This document shows positions 9,137 through 17,913 of a DNA stretch of 64,000 bases, piece by piece (within the stretch, counting starts at the first letter, position 1; each line of letters begins with the position of its first letter). The notes below the pieces were generated by a model that was given only the letters and a program-made list of their open reading frames with translations, was not told where the DNA came from and ran no database searches. Position numbers and translations under genes: made by a program. Location: the NCBI RefSeq assembly GCF_015354345.1, contig NZ_JADKYS010000002.1, forward strand, positions 558,001 to 622,000. The letters are read 5' to 3'. This DNA is from Methylophilus sp. 14. GTDB taxonomy: Bacteria > Pseudomonadota > Gammaproteobacteria > Burkholderiales > Methylophilaceae.

Positions 9137-10450
9137 TCAGGCGTTAGGTAAGATTGGGAGTGATAATCTGGCTTCCAGGCCGCCTTCGCTACGGTTAAGG
9201 AGCGCCAACTGGCCGCCATGCAGGGTAGCAATGCGGTTGCAAATCGCCAGCCCCAAGCCGCTGCCGCCTTCATATTTGTTGCGGGCGCTGTCCATGCGTT
9301 CAAACGGGCGCAACAAACGCTCCGCGTGCTCGGGCGGGATGCCGGGGCCGTTGTCGAGCACACTGATGACGATCTTGTCTGCCATGACTTGGCTGCGTAC
9401 TTCCACTTTGCCTTTGCCGTAGTTGTAGGCATTGCCGACCAGGTTGTCGAGCAAGCGCTGCATGGCCAGCGGCCGGATAGGAATAAAATATTTAGGCCCC
9501 AGGGATACTTTTAACTCACGTCCTGCACGGCGTTGACGCTCAGCCAGCGCATGTAACAAGTCGTTGATGTCCATCATACGGGTGGGCTCACCTTCCACGC
9601 CTCGCACAAAATCCAGGAACTGGTGAATGATATTGTCCATGTCGGAAATATCTTCAATCATGCCGTGTTTCATATAGTCAGCATCAGGCGGCAACATTTC
9701 TACCGCCAGCCGCAAGCGTGCCAAAGGCGTACGGATATCATGCGACACCCCCGCCAATAACAAGGTGCGCTCGGCATCTAGTCGCGCCAGTGATTCGGCC
9801 ATTTCGTTAAAAGTATGCGTCACTTCGCGCAACTCCTCCACGCTGTCTTCCGGCAGTTTGGGCGCTGGTTCGCCATTGCGCAAACGCTGGGCTGCATGCA
9901 CCAGCATAGTGAGTGGGCGATTAATGCGCGCAGTCAGCAGGTAGGCGCCGACCAGTGACAGCAAGCCCACCACGGCAGCCCAGCCCAGCCAATGCCAGGG
10001 GAAAGGGCGGTCAACCTGGATTTTGGGAATCACCACCCAGAAGTCATCCTGGCCGACATTAAAGCTGATCCAGAGGCCGGGAATGTCGTAATGATTGACG
10101 GTGATAATGGTTTCTTCACCCAGGCGCTCACGGATTTTTTGCGCGACCAGGTTGATAAACGGGTCTAGCGGCAGCGGCTCAATGTCTTCGAGGAAGTCTG
10201 CCGCATAAACGCGCACGCCTTCACGGCCGGACAGTTCTGATAGCAAGGCCAGGCGCCGATTTTCATGGGAGGCAATGAGCGAGGCGCGGGTGTAGTTGAC
10301 GATGGTGACTGCCTGCAAGGCAGCCGCTGTTGCGCGTGGTTCGCGGTCAAAATAATCAAAGATTTTGAGCGAGGCATAGATACTGACGGCCAACAAAATG
10401 GCAATCAGTAACATGATGCGGGACAGCAGTCGGCGAGGCAGTAAGCGCAC
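9137..10450 (-). CDS. EnvZ-like sensor histidine kinase
   Basis: The protein has 437 residues. Two transmembrane segments (about 8-30 and 148-170) bracket a periplasmic sensor region. A HAMP linker and a HisKA domain follow (GVSHDIRTPLARL, phospho-acceptor His near 233), then an HATPase domain with N box NLVGNAYNYG, G1 DNGPGIP and G2 GSGLGLAI. The architecture matches EnvZ/OmpR-class kinases. The start codon is GTG at 10450 with only a weak ribosome site, 24 bases after the response regulator. The partner is the adjacent regulator. The stimulus (osmolarity, envelope or other) cannot be read from the sequence. Confidence 0.88.
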   Translation of the reverse strand: MRLLPRRLLSRIMLLIAILLAVSIYASLKIFDYFDREPRATAAALQAVTIVNYTRASLIASHENRRLALLSELSGREGVRVYAADFLEDIEPLPLDPFINLVAQKIRERLGEETIITVNHYDIPGLWISFNVGQDDFWVVIPKIQVDRPFPWHWLGWAAVVGLLSLVGAYLLTARINRPLTMLVHAAQRLRNGEPAPKLPEDSVEELREVTHTFNEMAESLARLDAERTLLLAGVSHDIRTPLARLRLAVEMLPPDADYMKHGMIEDISDMDNIIHQFLDFVRGVEGEPTRMMDINDLLHALAERQRRAGRELKVSLGPKYFIPIRPLAMQRLLDNLVGNAYNYGKGKVEVRSQVMADKIVISVLDNGPGIPPEHAERLLRPFERMDSARNKYEGGSGLGLAICNRIATLHGGQLALLNRSEGGLEARLSLPILPNA

Positions 10451-10474
10451 GTGAATGAGGCTTAGGCAAGGCGC

Positions 10475-11200
10475 TTATTGCGGCGCTTCGCCATCTGGAA
10501 TAAACACATAACCAAAGCCCCACATGGTTTGCAGGTAGCGTGGATGTGCCGGATCTGGCTCGATAATGCGGCGCAAGCGTGATACTTGCACATCAATACT
10601 GCGGTCGAATACATCCAGTTCGCGGCCACGTGCCAGTTGCATCAGGCGGTCACGCGACAAGGGCTGGCGCGGATGCTCGGTAAATACTTTTAATAAGGTG
10701 AATTCGCCACTGGTAATGGTGATCGGTGCGCCATTCTTAGTCAGGCTGCGTGTGTTGATGTCAAACACAAATTCACCAAACTGGAACGCAGCACTTTTTT
10801 CTTCAACCGCCTGTTTAGGGGTGATTTCATGGCGACGCAATACGGCATTAATCCTGGCCAGTAATTCACGTGGATTAAACGGTTTAGGCAGGTAGTCGTC
10901 AGCCCCCATTTCCAGGCCAACGATGCGGTCAACTTCATCGCCACGTGCGGTCAGCATGATAATCGGCGTCATATGGTTGGCACCCCGCAGGCGGCGGCAA
11001 ATGGCCAGGCCATCTTCGCCAGGCAACATCAGGTCTAGAATCAGCAGGTCAAAGCTTTCGGCAGACATGGCTTTGTCCAGCTCTTTGCCATCGGAAACGG
11101 ATTTGATATTGAATCCCTGTTCAGTCAGGTAGCGCTGTAAAAGTTCGCGCATACGCAAATCATCATCAACCATCAATATTTTTTTTAACTGTTCTGCCAT
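10475..11200 (-). CDS. OmpR-family response regulator
   Basis: The protein has 241 residues. The receiver domain carries the acidic pocket DDDLR near 13 and phospho-acceptor Asp in LLILDLMLPGEDG near 56. The switch Thr is in MLTARGDEVDR, and the conserved Lys in DYLPKPFNPREL. The C-terminal winged-helix DNA-binding domain runs from about 140 and ends in SRLRRIIEPDP and the wing TMWGFGYVFIPDG. It resembles OmpR closely and is transcribed ahead of its cognate kinase. Targets are not identifiable here. Confidence 0.9.
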   Translation of the reverse strand: MAEQLKKILMVDDDLRMRELLQRYLTEQGFNIKSVSDGKELDKAMSAESFDLLILDLMLPGEDGLAICRRLRGANHMTPIIMLTARGDEVDRIVGLEMGADDYLPKPFNPRELLARINAVLRRHEITPKQAVEEKSAAFQFGEFVFDINTRSLTKNGAPITITSGEFTLLKVFTEHPRQPLSRDRLMQLARGRELDVFDRSIDVQVSRLRRIIEPDPAHPRYLQTMWGFGYVFIPDGEAPQ

Positions 11201-11645
11201 ACGTACCTTTTTACACAGAAGCGTGCGTTTTGTTAACGCGTCTGGCCGTGATCAGGATGACCTGACAGCAAATGCTAAAACGGCTCAGCCATAAAACTTA
11301 TCTTTATTATTATACTCCAAGCAGTATCTTGCATGAAGTGGGGTGGTTACAACTTGGTTACAAATAGCGCGGGGGATGAAATATTGCATTTACAATCCTG
11401 TTGCAAGATGACTGCCTGAAATTGACAGTAATGGCGATGAAAGAATCGCTATTTTTTGTTAAATCAGTTGATGCCGCGACCAGAGTTGCGTTATGTTAGG
11501 CAGCCTGATTTTAAAGTCAGGCAATATCTGTCATGTTAATCGTGCTTGGTTCTACTTGAAAAAAGTGTTTTTCAAAAGCTTGTGTTTCAAAAAGCTTTAA
11601 GTGAAGCAAGAATTAGTGAAACAAGAATGAAGGTATTACGTTTGG
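11201..11645. other. Divergent intergenic region with near-tandem duplications
   Basis: This 445-bp gap lies between the divergent ompR-like gene and the EF-hand gene and must contain both promoters. A hairpin (GCCTGA/TCAGGC, 11503-11522) is visible. Just before the EF-hand gene there are two adjacent imperfect duplications: about 17 bp at 11565-11581 and 11582-11598, and about 15 bp at 11601-11615 and 11616-11630. I see no credible gene. Confidence 0.55.
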
Positions 11646-12266
11646 ATGTGGATGTGTAAAGCGAACAAACATTTGAAAGAGGTTTTTTTGCTAACAACGA
11701 CCATGTTGCTGGCATCGCCTGTGTCTGCCGACCTTAAGTTACCTATTCGGCTGACGGATAATCGCATGGTCGATAATGATGATGCGGGCCTCTCCAAAAC
11801 CCTGGAACATAATTTCAGTCCTGAAGACCGTGCGCGTTTGCGCAAGGCACTGTCTGATTATGCCCGTAACACCGACCCTGATCACCAACTCATGCTGCAA
11901 AAGCGCAAGGTGATGCACGACAGTATTTCCCAGCGATTTAATGAGTGTAACCGCGACAACGATGACTCGCTGGATCGCGAAGAAGCCACGCTCTGTTTGC
12001 CGCAGGTCGCGCGACACTTCTCTTACGTTGATCTTGATGGCAATGGCGTCATCACTCTGGATGAGCTGGAAAATGCATATGCGCAGATGGTGGAGCGGCA
12101 GCGCGAAGCTGAGGCGAAAACTCAGGCACAGCAAGCCATCGTGTCTGATTCCGATAACGATAAATCAAAAAATAAATCAAAACCTGCTTCTGCAGTGATT
12201 CCTGCCAACAGTACGGTGAACTCCACCGGCAAAGACGTTTCGGTCATACGCAAACGCCCTAGCTAA
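11646..12266 (+). CDS. Secreted EF-hand calcium-binding protein
   Basis: The protein has 206 residues and a signal-like N-terminus (hydrophobic VFLLTTTMLLASPVSA, likely cleaved after ASPVSA). Two EF-hand loops are readable: one beginning near residue 101 (NRDNDDSLDREE) and a better one near 127 (DLDGNGVITLDE), with Asp, Asn and Glu at ligand positions. The tail is Lys/Ser/Asn-rich and disordered. Its role is unknown; bacterial EF-hand exoproteins usually bind calcium in the periplasm or outside the cell. The start is uncertain: ATG codons at 11646 and 11652 are in frame, with GAAGG 13 or more bases upstream. No operon partner is evident. Confidence 0.7.
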   Translation: MWMCKANKHLKEVFLLTTTMLLASPVSADLKLPIRLTDNRMVDNDDAGLSKTLEHNFSPEDRARLRKALSDYARNTDPDHQLMLQKRKVMHDSISQRFNECNRDNDDSLDREEATLCLPQVARHFSYVDLDGNGVITLDELENAYAQMVERQREAEAKTQAQQAIVSDSDNDKSKNKSKPASAVIPANSTVNSTGKDVSVIRKRPS

Positions 12267-12367
12267 CAATATTCTGGCTAAGCCGCTGTTCTATGTCTAT
12301 CTACATGCCAACCTCAGCCCCGGCGTGTCTTTTTTCTTATCTGCGTCTCATCGGTGCTTAACGCCAT

Positions 12368-13513
12368 ATGGATATCAGCCAATTATCGTTTGTCTGGTAT
12401 CGCGGCTTAAAGGATATCCCCGCCGTGGCCTGGCAGGCATTGGCCGGATCTCACCCTATGCTGGATTACCGGTTTTTGCGGGCATTCGAGTTGTCGGCAG
12501 CCGTGGATCATCAAACGGGCTGGATTCCCTATCATTTAGCCGTGTTTAATGGCGAGCAACTGCTTGCTGTGGCGCCTTGTTATATTAAAACTCACTCCTA
12601 TGGCGAATATGTGTTTGACTGGTCATGGGCCGATGCTTATGAACAGGCGGGCGGCCAATATTATCCCAAGCTGATTTCAGCCATTCCTTTCTCGCCGGTC
12701 ACCGGGCCCAGGCTGTTAATCCACCCTGATTGCGCTGAGCCGCAGGTTTTGGCAACGGCGATGTTGTCGCAAATGCGTGACGTCTGTCAGGCACAGGCCT
12801 GGTCGGGGCTGCATGTGTTGTTCCCGGATACGACTTCGGCACATGCATGCGCCGAAGCAGATGGCTTGCGTCGGCATGGCGTGCAGTTTCGCTGGGAGAA
12901 TCCTTGTTACGCCGATTGGGAGGCTTTTTTAGCCGCGCTCAGCCGCGACAAACGTAAAAAAATACGTCAGGAGCGCAACAAGGTCGCCCAGCAAGGCGTG
13001 CATTGCCGCGTACTGAGCGGGCATGACGTCAGCCCGGCAGAGCTCGCGTTGTTGTATCAATGCTATTGCAATACCTATCACCGGCATGGCAGCAGCCCTT
13101 ATTTATCATTGGCATTCTTTGAGCAAATCAGCCGTGACATGCCTGAACAGTTCAGGCTGTTTATTGCTGCACAAGATGGTGAAGATGTCGCAGCCAGTGT
13201 CTGTATTTGGGGTGATGACACCTTGTATGGCCGTTATTGGGGCAGCCTGCGCGATATTTCGTGCCTGCATTTCGAGTTATGTTACTACCAGCCGCAACTG
13301 TTCTGTATCAGCCACGGCATCCGCTATTTTGAAGGTGGCGCACAAGGCATACACAAACTGGCACGCGGTTTCACCCCTTACACGACCTGCTCTTATCACT
13401 GGCTAAGCCACCCCGATTTTCACCAGAGCGTGGCACGCTTTTTGGCTCGCGAAGCGAGCACCATGCAGGACTATGTGGATGAGCTGGAGGAGCGTAGTCC
13501 TTATAAAGCTTAA
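12368..13513 (+). CDS. FemAB-like/COG3146 predicted N-acyltransferase
   Basis: The 381-residue soluble protein belongs to the COG3146 (FemAB_like, PF04339) group of the GNAT superfamily. Recognisable stretches are HPMLDYRFLRAFE near 36, PVTGPRLL near 110, KKIRQERNKV near 198, and a C-terminal YFEGGAQGIHKLARGF signature near 325. The family resembles aminoacyl- and acyl-transferases of cell-wall or lipid metabolism, but the substrate is unknown. The ATG has only a weak ribosome site. The gene ends just before repeat sequence, and the next gene is convergent. Confidence 0.8.
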   Translation: MDISQLSFVWYRGLKDIPAVAWQALAGSHPMLDYRFLRAFELSAAVDHQTGWIPYHLAVFNGEQLLAVAPCYIKTHSYGEYVFDWSWADAYEQAGGQYYPKLISAIPFSPVTGPRLLIHPDCAEPQVLATAMLSQMRDVCQAQAWSGLHVLFPDTTSAHACAEADGLRRHGVQFRWENPCYADWEAFLAALSRDKRKKIRQERNKVAQQGVHCRVLSGHDVSPAELALLYQCYCNTYHRHGSSPYLSLAFFEQISRDMPEQFRLFIAAQDGEDVAASVCIWGDDTLYGRYWGSLRDISCLHFELCYYQPQLFCISHGIRYFEGGAQGIHKLARGFTPYTTCSYHWLSHPDFHQSVARFLAREASTMQDYVDELEERSPYKA

Positions 13514-13641
13514 TTGGCCGCCGATGAACGCAGATGCACGCCGATAAAGGCGCATTGGTTTTAGCCGCAGATAAGTAGGTAAACAGGGAGGGCAATTTTG
13601 GCAAGCTGCTTAAGAGCAATGACGTTGGCACTGCTTATGGG
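13514..13641. repeat. Intergenic stretch with a possible degenerate repeat
   Basis: Bases 13517-13548 hold a near-repeating phrase (GCCGATGAACGCAGATG followed by CACGCCGATAA). From memory, similar ATGAACGC-type intergenic repeats occur in other proteobacteria. The rest, up to the start of repeat copy 2, shows nothing I can interpret. Confidence 0.3.
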
Positions 13642-13862
13642 CCCCATCTGCCGCGCCGAGTAGCGCAGGCGAAGTGGGTGTATTCGGCCATCGGCTGTCC
13701 GAGTTCCGCAACAAGCCATGCTTTGTGTGGCTTGTCAGGGCGAGTTTCGATGGACGCCCGCTTTGACGAGCAACGCAGGAATCAAGCGGAAGCTGGGGTG
13801 CATTTCTTTTGGTTACTTATTCTTTGTGCAAGCAAAGAAAAGTAACTCGCCTACAGGCGAAA
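13642..13862 (-). repeat. Palindromic intergenic element, copy 2 (solo A half)
   Basis: This is a single half-unit read on the minus strand. Its outer end is CTCGCC-TACA-GGCGA (13846-13860) and its inner end is CCCCATCTGCCGCGCCGAG at 13642. The arm hairpin is ACAAGCCA/TGGCTTGT (13711-13735), a stem different in sequence from most other copies but again fully paired. The B half present in the other three copies is absent. It sits between two convergent genes (acyltransferase and SDR). Frames read across it are not real proteins. Confidence 0.8.
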
Positions 13863-13883
13863 GGCAATATCACTCACAACAAA

Positions 13884-14576
13884 TCACCAAGGAATCCTTT
13901 TCCCATCATAAGCAATAAACTCCCCCGATTGCGCACTGTTTAACCCCTCAATCACCAGCCGTAACCCACGCACACTGGTTCCCGTATCAATCAATCCATT
14001 CGGCCCACCCATATCCGTACGCACCCAGCCCGGGTGCAAAGCTGCCACCTTGATATTGAATTCGCGCAGGTCTAGCGCCAGGCTTTTTACCACCATATTC
14101 AAGGCAGTTTTGCTGCTGCGGTAAATATATTCCCCTCCGCTGCCATTGTCTTCTATGCTGCCCATTTTGCTGGTCATGGCGATCAATTTCGCCTGGTTGG
14201 CACGGCGTAGTTGCGGTAAAAAGGCTTCTGCAAGATAGTAAGTGGTGAGTGTATTGACCTGAAATGCGTGTAACCAGGCCTGTGGGTCGGTTTTACCGAA
14301 TGCGCTGTCAGGGTAAGTGCCCGCATTGCTGATGAGAATATCGATTGTGAGTGCCGATAACTGCCCCGCCAGATCACGAATGGCGCTCACATCGCTTACG
14401 TCCAGCGCCAATACCTGGATGTTCGTGTGTTTGGCCGCCAATTGTTGCAGCGCGGTTGCCTTGGCCGGGTCGCGCACGGTGGCATATACCTGTTGACCGC
14501 TTTCGGCATATTGTTTGACATATTCCAACCCAATACCACGGTTGGCACCTGTGATTAAAATCGTTTGTGTCGTCAT
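13884..14576 (-). CDS. Short-chain dehydrogenase/reductase (C-factor-like SDR)
   Basis: This 230-residue Rossmann-fold oxidoreductase has the cofactor motif TGANRGIG near 9, NAG at about 84, and the catalytic Ser/Tyr/Lys arrangement (AMTSKMGS near 135, then YIYRSSKTALN near 150). HPGWVRTDMGG follows the active site. It fits the classical SDR group near the C-factor/CsgA-like proteins. The substrate is unknown; the Arg following the first Gly-rich turn and ATVRDP after strand 2 are compatible with NADP. It starts at ATG 14576 with GAGG upstream and is divergent from the TIGR03790 gene. Confidence 0.85.
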   Translation of the reverse strand: MTTQTILITGANRGIGLEYVKQYAESGQQVYATVRDPAKATALQQLAAKHTNIQVLALDVSDVSAIRDLAGQLSALTIDILISNAGTYPDSAFGKTDPQAWLHAFQVNTLTTYYLAEAFLPQLRRANQAKLIAMTSKMGSIEDNGSGGEYIYRSSKTALNMVVKSLALDLREFNIKVAALHPGWVRTDMGGPNGLIDTGTSVRGLRLVIEGLNSAQSGEFIAYDGKRIPW

Positions 14577-14683
14577 TATTTGCCTCGTTTTCTTGAATCC
14601 ATTGAATCTGGGATATGATTGAATTTTACGCTGGTTTATTTGCCGGGGTGGTATTTTTGCAATTGCAACGGAGTGTTGAGTGG

Positions 14684-15775
14684 ATGGGTGTGAGTCATCG
14701 TTTGAGTCAGGTGCGTGTCTGGATTGGGTTGTGTTGCATGTTGCTGGTCACACAGGCGATGGCGGGCGCTGTTGATGTCAGTAAAAGAATTCCGCTCAGG
14801 CCTTCTTTATTAAAGCCAGAAGATGTTGCGGTGGTTTACAACATTAATGATGCGCAGAGTGAAGAAATTGCCCGCTATTATTTGCAAGCAAGGCAAGTAC
14901 CTGCAGAAAACCTGATTGGCGTGGAGCTGCCCAGGCATGCCAAGGATGCATTGACCGTGCCGGAGTTTGAGTCGTTAAAGGCGCAACTGGATGCCAAGCT
15001 GGGCAATCAGCAAGTATTGTTGCTGGTGTGGCGCACGCCGTTTGCGGTGCAGTGCAACAGCATCACCAGCGCGCTGACCTTGGGGCTGGATTTAAACCAG
15101 TGCCGCAAAACCTGTGACCCCGGCCGTGATAGCCCTTATTTCAATAGCCTGTCATTGCGGCCCTGGGCAGATCATCATCTCCGCTTATCCATGCTGTTGC
15201 CGATTAGCAGCGTAGATGCCGCCAAGGCCTTGATTGACCGTGGTGTGCTGAGCGAATTTAGCTTAAATGACGCCGATGGTTACTTCCTCAAAACGCGCGA
15301 TGCTGCGCGTTCCAAGCCGCGTGAGCCATTTTTCCCGCAAGATGGCATGACCATTAAATCCAAAAAACTCACCCTGCATACCTTGAGCCAGGAGTCGATT
15401 GAAAACCAGGGTTCGGTGATGTTTTATTTCACCGGGCAGAAGCAGGTGGATTTTATGCTCACCAATACATATTTGCCTGGTGCGATTGCTGATCACCTGA
15501 CCTCAAGCGGTGGTGTGCTGGCGAGTTACAACGGCCAGATGCCAGCGTCGCGCTGGCTGGATGCTGGCGTCACGGGCAGTTATGGTACGGTTTCCGAACC
15601 CTGTAATTACTGGCAAAAATTTCCTAACCCGCAAATTGTGATGGCGCATTACCTGTCAGGTGAAACCTTGATTGAGGCCTATTGGAAAAGCGTGAAATGG
15701 CCGATGCAAGGTGTATTTGTCGGCGAGCCGCTGGCCAAGCCCTATGCCAGAAGTGCCCCGGTCATGGCTGAGTAA
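14684..15775 (+). CDS. TIGR03790 family exported protein
   Basis: The 363-residue protein has a signal peptide (VRVWIGLCCMLLVTQAMA, cleavage near AMAG). The mature part begins near VDVSKRIPLRPSLL and shows the TIGR03790 features: VAVVYNINDAQSEEIARYYLQAR, VLLLVWRTPFAVQCNSITSA near 120, and the C-terminal GSYGTVSEPC and GEPLAKPY. The family is found in many beta-proteobacteria and has no assigned function. I chose ATG 14684 over the upstream ATG 14615 because GGAG lies 10 bases before it and a normal signal peptide follows. It lies immediately upstream of the PHO box of phoR. Confidence 0.75.
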   Translation: MGVSHRLSQVRVWIGLCCMLLVTQAMAGAVDVSKRIPLRPSLLKPEDVAVVYNINDAQSEEIARYYLQARQVPAENLIGVELPRHAKDALTVPEFESLKAQLDAKLGNQQVLLLVWRTPFAVQCNSITSALTLGLDLNQCRKTCDPGRDSPYFNSLSLRPWADHHLRLSMLLPISSVDAAKALIDRGVLSEFSLNDADGYFLKTRDAARSKPREPFFPQDGMTIKSKKLTLHTLSQESIENQGSVMFYFTGQKQVDFMLTNTYLPGAIADHLTSSGGVLASYNGQMPASRWLDAGVTGSYGTVSEPCNYWQKFPNPQIVMAHYLSGETLIEAYWKSVKWPMQGVFVGEPLAKPYARSAPVMAE

Positions 15776-15798
15776 CTGGTATGAAGGCCTCTGGGCGG

Positions 15799-15843
15799 CT
15801 GTCATCATCCTGTCATTGCCTGCGCGCAGATGTGTCGTATAAT
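15799..15843 (+). promoter_or_regulatory. PHO box and -10 element ahead of phoR
   Basis: Two perfect half-sites, CTGTCAT (15799-15805) and CTGTCAT (15810-15816), are separated by four bases: the canonical 7-4-7 PhoB-binding arrangement. A perfect TATAAT follows at 15838-15843, 21 bases after the box. This predicts PhoB-dependent autoregulation of phoR with a leader of about 20-25 bases. The 21-base gap is one helical turn longer than in typical E. coli pho promoters, and the ppk candidate has the same gap. Confidence 0.75.
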
Positions 15844-15872
15844 CGCCGACATTGATGTGTTGAGAATGGCTT

Positions 15873-17171
15873 GTGCAAGATATTCGTTGGAAAGCGTTCT
15901 GGAGCCTGCTGTTTTGGGCGTTTTGCTGCCTGATGGTTGGCTGGTTCTGCGGTGCGGAAACAGCCTGGCTATTATTTACAGTTGGTGCATTGGCCTATCT
16001 GGCTGCGCATATTTACTGGATTCACCGTCTGTATCAGTGGGCACTTAAACCCAGCCTTAATTTTATGCCTAACGGCAAAGGCATCTGGGAAGACATTTTT
16101 GCCAATCTCTATCATGAAATGCGCCGTCATTCGCGCAGCCAAAGCCAACTGAGTAGCACGCTGGAGCGGCTGCGTCATGCCACCAGTGCATTGCCGGATG
16201 GTGTGGTGGTGCTCAACAACCGTAACGAAATTGAATGGTTTAACGAACCCGCGATTCAACGATTAGGCTTAAAGCGCCATCATGATGAAAATCAGCCAAT
16301 TTATTACTTGCTGCGGCAAGCCGAGTTTGTCACCTATTTGCAGGCAGAAGATTACAGCGAGCCGCTGAAACTCAAGTCCTGGCGCAGCCCGGACGTGACG
16401 CTGGAATTACAGATTATTCCGTTTGCCAGCAAGCAGCGTTTGCTGATCTGCCGCGATGTGTCTGCCATTGAAAAAACTGAGGTCATGCGCCGCGATTTTA
16501 TTGCCAATGTGTCGCATGAGTTGCGCACGCCGCTGACGGTCATTGGCGGCTTCCTCGAAACCATTAGCGACATGCAAGGTGAGGTCTCGCCGGATATCCA
16601 GCCTTATTTCGACATGATGCAGTCACAAACGACGCGCATGCGCCGCATTATTGAAGACTTGCTGACCTTGTCGCGCCTGGAAAATAACGTCACGCTCAAA
16701 GACGAAACCGATATTGCCATGCCTGCCTTGCTCAATCAGTTGCAGAAAGATGCGCAGGCGCTGAGTCAGGGCCAGCATACGGTGACCCTGCATATGGAAA
16801 CCGAGGTCAATATTCGTGGCAGCTACAATGAGCTATTAAGTGCCTTGAGTAACCTGACCAGCAACGCGGTACGCTACACCCCGGCGCAAGGCCGTATCGA
16901 TATTTACTGGCAAATGCGCGGTGAAGATGCCGTATTCAGCGTGCAGGATACCGGCATTGGTATCGAGTCACATCATTTGCCGCGCTTAACTGAACGCTTT
17001 TACCGTGTCGACAGTGGCCGCAGTCGTGATACTGGTGGCACCGGTTTGGGCTTGTCTATCGTCAAGCATATTTTGCACCACCACCAGGCCAGCTTGCAGG
17101 TTGAAAGTGAGCCAGGGCAAGGTAGTCGCTTCCAGATTGTGTTTCCGGCCCAGCGGGTATTGCCTGCATGA
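15873..17171 (+). CDS. phoR: Phosphate-regulon sensor histidine kinase
   Basis: The inner-membrane kinase has 432 residues. Two closely spaced N-terminal transmembrane segments (about 8-50) have almost no periplasmic loop, as in PhoR. A PAS-like domain (about 95-190, LPDGVVVLNNRNEIEWFN) follows, then HisKA with FIANVSHELRTPLTVIGGF (His near 215) and HATPase with N box NLTSNAVRYTP, DTGIGIE and GGTGLGLSIVKH. It senses phosphate status through the Pst system and phosphorylates PhoB. No phoB is next to it, which is unusual. The start is GTG at 15873. Its stop overlaps the next gene by four bases. Confidence 0.9.
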   Translation: MQDIRWKAFWSLLFWAFCCLMVGWFCGAETAWLLFTVGALAYLAAHIYWIHRLYQWALKPSLNFMPNGKGIWEDIFANLYHEMRRHSRSQSQLSSTLERLRHATSALPDGVVVLNNRNEIEWFNEPAIQRLGLKRHHDENQPIYYLLRQAEFVTYLQAEDYSEPLKLKSWRSPDVTLELQIIPFASKQRLLICRDVSAIEKTEVMRRDFIANVSHELRTPLTVIGGFLETISDMQGEVSPDIQPYFDMMQSQTTRMRRIIEDLLTLSRLENNVTLKDETDIAMPALLNQLQKDAQALSQGQHTVTLHMETEVNIRGSYNELLSALSNLTSNAVRYTPAQGRIDIYWQMRGEDAVFSVQDTGIGIESHHLPRLTERFYRVDSGRSRDTGGTGLGLSIVKHILHHHQASLQVESEPGQGSRFQIVFPAQRVLPA

Positions 17172-17905
17172 GATGTTCCGGCTGGTGGGTGATCATTTTA
17201 TTGCTGGCCGGATGCAGCACGACACCGGATGGCGGTTATGTAGATTCACCTAACGGGCGGCCGGTGCCGGTGCGGCAAGATCGCAATACCTTGCATCAAC
17301 TGGCCAAGACTGACCTCGACCGCCTGGCCGATATTGAATATAGTGAAAATATCAGCACCTTGCGCTTGCTGATGCTCAAAATGTACAAGCGCAACCCGGC
17401 CGAAGCGCAAAAATCAGGGCTGGGGTCGCCAGAGCAAATTGCCAGCTATGTGTTTGAGCAAACAGGCGTGCATCACTGGCAGTTAGATGCCTTAGGTGGT
17501 GCGCAAGACACTGCGGCGATTAAACTCGCACTCAATGCGCAATATAGTGGCGATCGCGTGTTGGCGCTGGTGGTTGGCATTCAGTCCATGCTGTTCCGCG
17601 CCCACGGCAATAAATCAGCTTTTTTCCTGACCGACAGCATAGAGCCGCAAAGTTTGTATAATGCGGCCAGGAATATTGAAATTGCGGTATGGAAGCTGAC
17701 CAATGCCAGAAATGCGCAAGGTGAGTTATTGCTGCTCACCAACAGCCAGCCCGGCGAGGTGCAAAATCTTAGTTTTGAGCGCGAGTTCAGCAAGTTGATT
17801 GCCCGCACCGATTTACTGGCGCTGACCCTGGCTGAAAAATCGCAACGCTTTATTTCGCGCCTGACACAAAGTATTACCACGGCGCCTTTTCTCCCTTTTA
17901 GATAA
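17168..17905 (+). CDS. Predicted lipoprotein of unknown function
   Basis: The 245-residue protein begins with a lipoprotein signal (WWVIILLLAGCSTT, lipidated Cys near 16). The mature part is helical and hydrophilic with no catalytic motif I recognise. One notable patch is YEFEQTGVHHWQ-like sequence near 98 and a hydrophobic stretch VLALVVGIQSMLF near 133. Its start ATGA overlaps the phoR stop, so it is co-transcribed and probably co-regulated with phoR. That suggests, but does not prove, a role in the phosphate-starvation response. I do not recognise a named family with confidence. Confidence 0.75.
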   Translation: MRCSGWWVIILLLAGCSTTPDGGYVDSPNGRPVPVRQDRNTLHQLAKTDLDRLADIEYSENISTLRLLMLKMYKRNPAEAQKSGLGSPEQIASYVFEQTGVHHWQLDALGGAQDTAAIKLALNAQYSGDRVLALVVGIQSMLFRAHGNKSAFFLTDSIEPQSLYNAARNIEIAVWKLTNARNAQGELLLLTNSQPGEVQNLSFEREFSKLIARTDLLALTLAEKSQRFISRLTQSITTAPFLPFR

Positions 17906-17913
17906 ATTGAATC

